Assembly (NCBI RefSeq): GCF_002902985.1
Contig: NZ_CP026167.1
Span: forward strand, 3,596,001-3,660,000
DNA: 64,000 nt
Reading direction: 5' to 3'
From: Leclercia sp. LSNIH1
Lineage (GTDB): Bacteria; Pseudomonadota; Gammaproteobacteria; Enterobacterales; Enterobacteriaceae
Of the stretch, positions 58,795 to 64,000 are shown in pieces (positions within the stretch are counted from its first letter, which is position 1; each line of letters opens with the position of its first letter). A program made the translations under genes and the position numbers. The notes beneath the pieces were generated by a model. The model worked only from the letters and a program-made list of their open reading frames with translations, ran no database searches and was not told the origin of the DNA.

Positions 58795-59799
58795 TCAGAG
58801 CGGGTCAACCTTCAGGCAGGAGACCGCATGGCGGAAGCTGCCCTCCAGTACCGGACGCGTTTTCGCGCACTCCGGCCCGGCAATCGGGCAGCGGGTACGG
58901 AACACGCAGCCAGACGGCGGGTTGATGGGCGACGGCAGTTCCCCTTCCAGCAGCTGAATGGTCTTATTCTGCTCCAGGTCAGGATCCGGCACCGGCACGG
59001 CAGACATCAGCGCTCTGGTGTAAGGGTGTAACGGATTATGATACACCTCATCATAGGTGCCCAGCTCCACCGCATGGCCCAGATACATCACCAGTACGCG
59101 ATCGGAGATGTGCTTCACCACCGCCAGGTCATGGGCGATAAAGATCAGTGACAGCCCCATCTCACGCTGCAGTTTTTGCAGCAGGTTAACCACCTGCGCC
59201 TGAATCGACACGTCCAGCGCGGAGACCGGTTCGTCACAGATAATCAGCTTCGGCTCAAGGATCAGCGCGCGGGCAATGCCGATACGCTGGCACTGGCCGC
59301 CCGAGAACTCGTGCGGATAGCGGTTGATAAGGTTCGGCAGCAGACCGACCTTCATCATCATCGCCTTGACGCGGTCGCGCACTTCGGTACGCGGCATCTT
59401 CGGATGGTAGGTGCGCAGCGGCTCAGCGATGATCTCGCCAATGGTCATACGCGGGTTCAGTGACGCCAGCGGGTCCTGGAAAATCATCTGAATGTCGCTT
59501 CGGACCTCGCGCCACTCTTCCGGCTTCATCCCAAGCAGATCTTTACCCAGCCAGGCGACCTTGCCGCCAGTGGCTTTGACCAGGCCGATGATCGCGCGGG
59601 CAAAGGTGGATTTGCCGCAGCCCGACTCCCCCACCACGCCGAGGGTCTCCCCCTCGTAGAGACGCAGGGTGACGCCGTCAACCGCTTTCAGGGTTTTCGC
59701 CGGCTGCCAGAACCACTGCTTGCCGTCTTTGATGTCGAAGTGCACTTTCAGATCGGCGATTTCAAGCAGAACATTTCTTTTTTCGTCAATGGCTGTCAT
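58795..59799 (-). CDS. oppF: Oligopeptide ABC transporter ATPase OppF
   Basis: ATP-binding subunit, 334 residues: Walker A GESGCGKST, signature FSGGQCQRIGIARAL, Walker B LIICDEPVSALD, and the C-terminal oligopeptide extension (FRTRCPIAGPEC). The start overlaps the oppD stop by four bases. Confidence 0.98.
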   Translation of the reverse strand: MTAIDEKRNVLLEIADLKVHFDIKDGKQWFWQPAKTLKAVDGVTLRLYEGETLGVVGESGCGKSTFARAIIGLVKATGGKVAWLGKDLLGMKPEEWREVRSDIQMIFQDPLASLNPRMTIGEIIAEPLRTYHPKMPRTEVRDRVKAMMMKVGLLPNLINRYPHEFSGGQCQRIGIARALILEPKLIICDEPVSALDVSIQAQVVNLLQKLQREMGLSLIFIAHDLAVVKHISDRVLVMYLGHAVELGTYDEVYHNPLHPYTRALMSAVPVPDPDLEQNKTIQLLEGELPSPINPPSGCVFRTRCPIAGPECAKTRPVLEGSFRHAVSCLKVDPL

Positions 59800-60809
59800 A
59801 CCAGCTCCTCGTACGGCTTAAAGCAGGCACGCAGACGGCCTGGTGCAAACTCTTCCAGCGGCGGCGCGCTGTTGCAGATTTCCATCGCGTGCGGACAGCG
59901 CGGCTGGAACGGGCAGCCTTTCGGCAGACGCAGCAGGTTGGGCGGGTTGCCAGGAATGGTCAGCAGCGACTCCCCTTCCGCATCAAGACGCGGTACCGCA
60001 TTCAGCAGGCCAATGGAGTACGGGTGCGCCGGATGATAGAAGACATCTCGCGCTTTACCGTACTCCATGGTACGCCCGGCATACATCACCAGCACTTTAT
60101 CGCAGATCCCGGCCACGACGCCCAGATCGTGGGTAATCATGATGATCGCAGTATTAAACTCGCGCTTCAGCTCGTTCAGCAGGGTCATGATCTGCGCCTG
60201 AACGGTCACGTCCAGGGCGGTGGTCGGTTCATCGGCAATGAGCAGTTTTGGCCGGCACAGCAGCGCCATCGCGATCATCACGCGCTGGCGCATCCCGCCG
60301 GAGAACTCGTGCGGGAACATGCGCATACGCTTACGCGCTTCCGGCATTTTTACCGCATCCAGCATCTTAACCGACTCTTCAAACGCTTCGGCTTTGCCCA
60401 TCCCCTTGTGCAGCATCAGCACTTCCATCAGCTGCTCGCCCACACGCATGTACGGGTTCAGGGAGGTCATCGGATCCTGGAAAATCATGGATATTTGCTC
60501 GGCACGCAGCTTGTTAAGCTCGTTCTCCGGCAGGTTAAGGATCTGCTTACCGTTAAAGGTGGCAGAGCCGCCGATAACGCCATTCTGTGCCAGCAGCCCC
60601 ATCAGCGCGAACGCCGTCTGGGATTTACCGGAACCGGATTCACCCACGATACCCAGCGTTTCGCCAGCACGCAGGCTGAAGTTAAGATCGTTTACCGCAG
60701 TCACATCGCCATCAGGCGTTTTAAAGGTGACGCGCAGATCTTTCACATCCAGCAGAAGGTTACCCTGCTGATGCGCTTGTGGGGCAGATGCCGTTTCAAT
60801 AATAGTCAT
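59796..60809 (-). CDS. oppD: Oligopeptide ABC transporter ATPase OppD
   Basis: ATP-binding subunit, 337 residues: Walker [10 protein letters not shown], signature FSGGMRQRVMIAMAL, Walker [13 protein letters not shown], and the cysteine-bearing C-terminus (PFQPRCPHAMEIC) typical of oligopeptide ATPases, where a [4Fe-4S] cluster has been reported in some. Eleven bases after oppC. Confidence 0.98.
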   Translation of the reverse strand: MTIIETASAPQAHQQGNLLLDVKDLRVTFKTPDGDVTAVNDLNFSLRAGETLGIVGESGSGKSQTAFALMGLLAQNGVIGGSATFNGKQILNLPENELNKLRAEQISMIFQDPMTSLNPYMRVGEQLMEVLMLHKGMGKAEAFEESVKMLDAVKMPEARKRMRMFPHEFSGGMRQRVMIAMALLCRPKLLIADEPTTALDVTVQAQIMTLLNELKREFNTAIIMITHDLGVVAGICDKVLVMYAGRTMEYGKARDVFYHPAHPYSIGLLNAVPRLDAEGESLLTIPGNPPNLLRLPKGCPFQPRCPHAMEICNSAPPLEEFAPGRLRACFKPYEELV

Positions 60810-60820
60810 GGCGGCACTCC

Positions 60821-61729
60821 TTAACGGTCTTTCGGATCGAGGGCATCACGCAGGCCATCGCCGATAAAGTTGAAACAAAACAGTGTTACCACCAGGAAAC
60901 CCGCCGGGAACAGCAGCAGCCACGGTGAAACTTCCATAGAGTTGGCGCCATCGCTCAGCAGCGCACCCCAGCTGCTCAGTGGCTCCTGGGTACCCAGGCC
61001 GAGGAAGCTCAGGAAAGATTCAAACAGGATCATGCTAGGTACCAGCAGGGAGGCATACACCACCACCACACCCAGCACGTTTGGCACGATATGACGGACC
61101 ACGATATTACCGGTCGAAACCCCGCCCACCTGCGCCGCTTCGATAAACTCTTTGCGCTTCAGGCTCAGGGTCTGGCCGCGCACGATACGCGCCATATCGA
61201 GCCAGGAGACCATGCCGATAGCCACAAAGATCAGCAAAATGTTCTGGCCAAAGAAGGTCACCAGCAGAATGACGAAGAACATAAACGGGAAGGAGTTGAG
61301 GATCTCCAGAATACGCATCATCACCGAATCGACCTTGCCGCCGAGATAGCCGGAGAGCGATCCGTATAACGTACCCAGAATCACCGCAACAAAAGCTGCT
61401 GCGATCCCTACCATTAACGAAATGCGTCCACCGATGGCCACACGGACCAGCAGGTCACGTCCGGACGAGTCGGTACCAAAGTAGTGGCCCGATTCGGTAT
61501 CCGGCGCGCTGGACATCATGCCCCAGTCGGTATCGAAGTAGGTGAACTGCGACAGCATCGGCGCGAGCGTCACAAACAGGGCGATAAGGACCAGGACAAT
61601 CAGGCTGGCAACCGCAGCACGGTTATGCATGAAGCGACGGCGTGCATCCTGCCAGAGGCTACGCCCCTCCACTTCCAGTTTTTCACTGAAGTTTTCCAGC
61701 GCCTCGCTGTTTTTCTTACTTAACATCAT
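60821..61729 (-). CDS. oppC: Oligopeptide ABC transporter permease OppC
   Basis: Permease of 302 residues. An N-terminal helix (about 38-62), the periplasmic insert GTDSSGRDLLVRVAIGGRI and an EAA loop (EFIEAAQVGGVSTGNIVVRHIVPNVLG). Confidence 0.98.
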   Translation of the reverse strand: MMLSKKNSEALENFSEKLEVEGRSLWQDARRRFMHNRAAVASLIVLVLIALFVTLAPMLSQFTYFDTDWGMMSSAPDTESGHYFGTDSSGRDLLVRVAIGGRISLMVGIAAAFVAVILGTLYGSLSGYLGGKVDSVMMRILEILNSFPFMFFVILLVTFFGQNILLIFVAIGMVSWLDMARIVRGQTLSLKRKEFIEAAQVGGVSTGNIVVRHIVPNVLGVVVVYASLLVPSMILFESFLSFLGLGTQEPLSSWGALLSDGANSMEVSPWLLLFPAGFLVVTLFCFNFIGDGLRDALDPKDR

Positions 61730-61743
61730 GGCGAGCTCCAGTG

Positions 61744-62664
61744 TCAGTAGCGGATTTTCGGATCGATAACGGCATAGAGCACGTCGACGATCGCGTTAAA
61801 GAAGATGGTGAGCGCGCCAACGAGAATGGTCAGACTCAGTACCAGTGAATAGTCGCGGTTAAGGGCGCCGTTAACGAACAGCTGACCAATACCCGGCAGA
61901 CCATAGATGGTTTCGATAACCATTGACCCGGTGATAATCCCGACGAACGCAGGGCCCAGATAAGAGAGCACCGGCAGCAGCGCAGGTTTTAACGCATGAC
62001 GGAAGATGATGCGGCGCATCGGCAGCCCTTTGGCCCGGGCAGTACGGATGAAGTTCGAGTGCAGCACTTCAATCATTGAACCACGGGTGATACGCGAAAT
62101 ACTGGCGATATAGGCGAGAGACAACGCGACCATCGGCAGGATCATAAATTTCAGCGCCCCGCCATTCCAGCCGCCGCCGGGCAGCCATTTCAGGGTGATG
62201 GCAAATATCATGACCAGCAAAGGGGCCACGACAAAACTCGGTATGACGACACCGGTCATTGCCACCCCCATAACGGTGTAATCCCATTTCGTGTTCTGGT
62301 TAAGCGCGGCAATAACGCCCGCCGTGACGCCAAGAATAACGGCCAGTAAAAACGCCGCGGCGCCTAATTTCGCCGAAACGGGGAAGCTGGACGCCACCAG
62401 ATCGTTTACGGAATAATCTTTATATTTAAACGACGGACCAAAATCACCGTGGGCCAGCTGTTTCAGATAGTTGAAATACTGGGTGGAGATAGGATCGTTT
62501 AAATGATATTTCGCTTCGATATTCGCCATAACTTCTGGCGGCAGCGTACGTTCACCGGTGAATGGACTTCCCGGCGCGAGACGCATCATAAAGAAGGAGA
62601 TCGTGATAAGAATGAATAGCGTTGGGATCGCTTCAAGACAGCGACGTAGGATAAATTTCAACAT
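61744..62664 (-). CDS. oppB: Oligopeptide ABC transporter permease OppB
   Basis: Permease of 306 residues, first of the membrane genes, with the EAA loop (FIRTARAKGLPMRRIIFRHALKPALLPV). It is separated from oppA by an 85-base gap with a stable hairpin, so OppA can be made in excess. Confidence 0.98.
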   Translation of the reverse strand: MLKFILRRCLEAIPTLFILITISFFMMRLAPGSPFTGERTLPPEVMANIEAKYHLNDPISTQYFNYLKQLAHGDFGPSFKYKDYSVNDLVASSFPVSAKLGAAAFLLAVILGVTAGVIAALNQNTKWDYTVMGVAMTGVVIPSFVVAPLLVMIFAITLKWLPGGGWNGGALKFMILPMVALSLAYIASISRITRGSMIEVLHSNFIRTARAKGLPMRRIIFRHALKPALLPVLSYLGPAFVGIITGSMVIETIYGLPGIGQLFVNGALNRDYSLVLSLTILVGALTIFFNAIVDVLYAVIDPKIRY

Positions 62665-62715
62665 TGCCCGTACCTTCTGGCGTGTGCCTATATAATATTA
62701 CGATGAGTAGACACC

Positions 62716-62740
62716 GTGGGGCAGACAGCGCCCGCCCCAC
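62716..62740 (-). terminator. oppA-oppB intercistronic hairpin
   Basis: GTGGGGC, 11-base loop, GCCCCAC, without a T tract on either strand. It is better read as an mRNA-stabilising or partial-attenuation hairpin that raises oppA over oppBCDF. Confidence 0.55.
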
Positions 62741-62749
62741 TCATTGCCA

Positions 62750-64000
62750 TTAATGCTTGATAATATACAAGTTTTTAACGTAGATATTATCCATCGGGTC
62801 TTTCCCGGTATATCCACCTACCCACGGTTTCACCAGACGGGCGTTCACGTAGTAGTAAACCGGTACGATCGCAGAATCTTTGTCGAGCTGCTGTTCCGCT
62901 TTCGCGTAGAGCTCGGCGCGCTGCGCTTCGTCAGTCACTTTCAGGGTATCGCCGATCAGCTTATCGAACTCTGCGCTCTTATAGTGCGCGGTGTTGTTCG
63001 AGCTGTCGCTCAGCATGGTGTTCAGGAAAGAGGTCGGCTCGTTGTAGTCCGCACACCAGCCGGCACGCGCCACATCAAAGGTGCCCTGATGGCGGCTATC
63101 CAGGAAGGTTTTCCACTCCTGGTTTTCCAGCTTCACGTTCACACCCAGGTTTTTCTTCCAGATGGAAGAGACTGCGATAGCCAGTTTCTTATGCAGATCG
63201 GAGGTGTTATACAGCAGGCTGAAGGTCAGCGGCTTGTCTGCGGTATAACCCGCTTCGGCCAGCAGTTTCTTCGCTTCTGCATTACGCTGTTCCTGGGTCA
63301 TTTTGAACCATTCTGGCTCGGTCAGCTTCGCACCATCGGTGTACGGTGGCGTGTAGCTGTACGCTGGCAGGTCGCCCTGGTTTTTCACTTTGTTGACGAT
63401 GATATCGCGATCCAGCGCCAGCTTCAGGGCGGTACGAACGCGAACGTCAGTGAATGGCGCTTTTTGGTTGTTGATTTCGTAATAATAGGTGCAGAGGTAC
63501 GGGTCAACGTGTACTTCAGCAGGGATCTCTTTCTTCAGCTTCTGGAACAGTTCAATCGGCATGTTGTTATAGGTCATGTCGATTTCGCCGCTGCGGTAGC
63601 GGTTAACGTCAGTCACTTCAGAAGAGATTGGCAGATAGGTGACCTGATTAATGACAGTTTTCGCGTTATCCCAGTAGTTGGTATTACGCTCCAGGTCGAT
63701 ACGTTCGTTAACGACCCAGGCTTTCAGCTTGTAGGCGCCGTTAGTCACGATATTGGCGGGCTGAGTCCACTTATCGCCAAATTTTTCAACCGCGGCTTTT
63801 GGAACCGGGGAGACGGACGGGTGAACCAGCAGCTTATAGAAATAAGGGACCGGCTCGCTCAGGGTAACTTCGAACGTATTGTCATCGATCGCTTTTACGC
63901 CGAGATCGGTAATCGGTTTTTTACCGGTGATGATGTCATCGATATTGGCGATGTGGCCATACTGCAGATAGCTCGCATACGGTGAGGCAGTATTAGGATC
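62750..64000 (-). CDS. oppA: Periplasmic oligopeptide-binding protein OppA, N-terminus outside the window
   Basis: SBP_bac_5 protein that captures peptides, including murein peptides when paired with MppA. The frame is open to the window edge; 416 C-terminal residues are present, starting DPNTASPYASYLQYG, so about a quarter including the signal peptide is missing. It also feeds recycled peptides into the pathway of mpaA and ycjG at the other end of the window. Confidence 0.97.
   Translation of the reverse strand, partial: DPNTASPYASYLQYGHIANIDDIITGKKPITDLGVKAIDDNTFEVTLSEPVPYFYKLLVHPSVSPVPKAAVEKFGDKWTQPANIVTNGAYKLKAWVVNERIDLERNTNYWDNAKTVINQVTYLPISSEVTDVNRYRSGEIDMTYNNMPIELFQKLKKEIPAEVHVDPYLCTYYYEINNQKAPFTDVRVRTALKLALDRDIIVNKVKNQGDLPAYSYTPPYTDGAKLTEPEWFKMTQEQRNAEAKKLLAEAGYTADKPLTFSLLYNTSDLHKKLAIAVSSIWKKNLGVNVKLENQEWKTFLDSRHQGTFDVARAGWCADYNEPTSFLNTMLSDSSNNTAHYKSAEFDKLIGDTLKVTDEAQRAELYAKAEQQLDKDSAIVPVYYYVNARLVKPWVGGYTGKDPMDNIYVKNLYIIKH

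Noticed and set aside
62744..63985. 413-codon plus-strand ORF opposite oppA
   Set aside because: Antisense shadow of a GC-rich gene; no family resemblance and it ends with the codon pattern of oppA.

Overview
The window is chromosomal DNA from a gamma-proteobacterium of the family Enterobacteriaceae, most likely the Enterobacter/Leclercia/Lelliottia/Kosakonia side of the family. The evidence is an almost unbroken run of genes in the order of the E. coli K-12 27-30 minute region (mpaA to oppA), near-identical core proteins, and a few lineage-specific substitutions, notably an rpfF gene. I saw no tRNA, rRNA, insertion sequence, prophage or CRISPR array.

Layout. 1-9,135: murein peptide recycling (mpaA, ycjG), tpx, tyrR, ycjF-ycjX and the phage-shock genes pspD-C-B-A, divergent from pspF; the E. 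coli pspE and ycjM-W block is absent. 9,224-18,589: sapABCDF transporter, fabI, a CMD/AhpD-fold gene at the locus of E. coli ycjD, and rnb. 18,891-21,766: pdeR (rpfR) facing rpfF, a DSF-type quorum-sensing synthase/receptor pair whose stop codons share one CTAG. 21,959-39,739: yciZ, yciT, osmB, yciH-pyrF, lapB-lapA, pgpB, ribA, acnA, the tiny genes ymiC/yciX/ymiA, cysB, topA, yciN, sohB, yciK-btuR and rluB.

39,971-41,255 is the clearest accessory island. It is AT-rich and reads, in transcription order, as a Tlde1-like L,D-transpeptidase-fold toxin (DUF2778), a two-TM membrane protein that is the probable immunity factor, and an orphan Hcp: a compact type VI secretion cargo cassette. 41,462-49,772: yciO-rnm, then the full trp operon with TrpR operator, trpL and attenuator, gene order trpE-trpGD-trpCF-trpB-trpA. 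49,931-51,749: yedE-yedF and a CsbD/DUF883-like stress protein, standing where E. coli has yciGFE. 51,778-58,751: ompW, yciC, yciB, yciA, tonB (Fur box), yciI, a leuE homologue (where E. coli has kch), yciY, clsA and yciU. 58,795-64,000: the opp oligopeptide permease operon, with oppA cut by the window edge.

Functional themes: cell-wall peptide import and recycling (mpaA, ycjG, opp), envelope stress and lipid balance (psp, lapAB, pgpB, clsA, fabI, yciB), aromatic amino-acid control (tyrR, trp), and cell-cell interaction (rpfF/rpfR signalling and the Hcp-toxin cassette). Coordinates of starts were adjusted where Shine-Dalgarno position and family length agreed; several genes use GTG or TTG starts. 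Family-member comparisons are from memory, not from searches.
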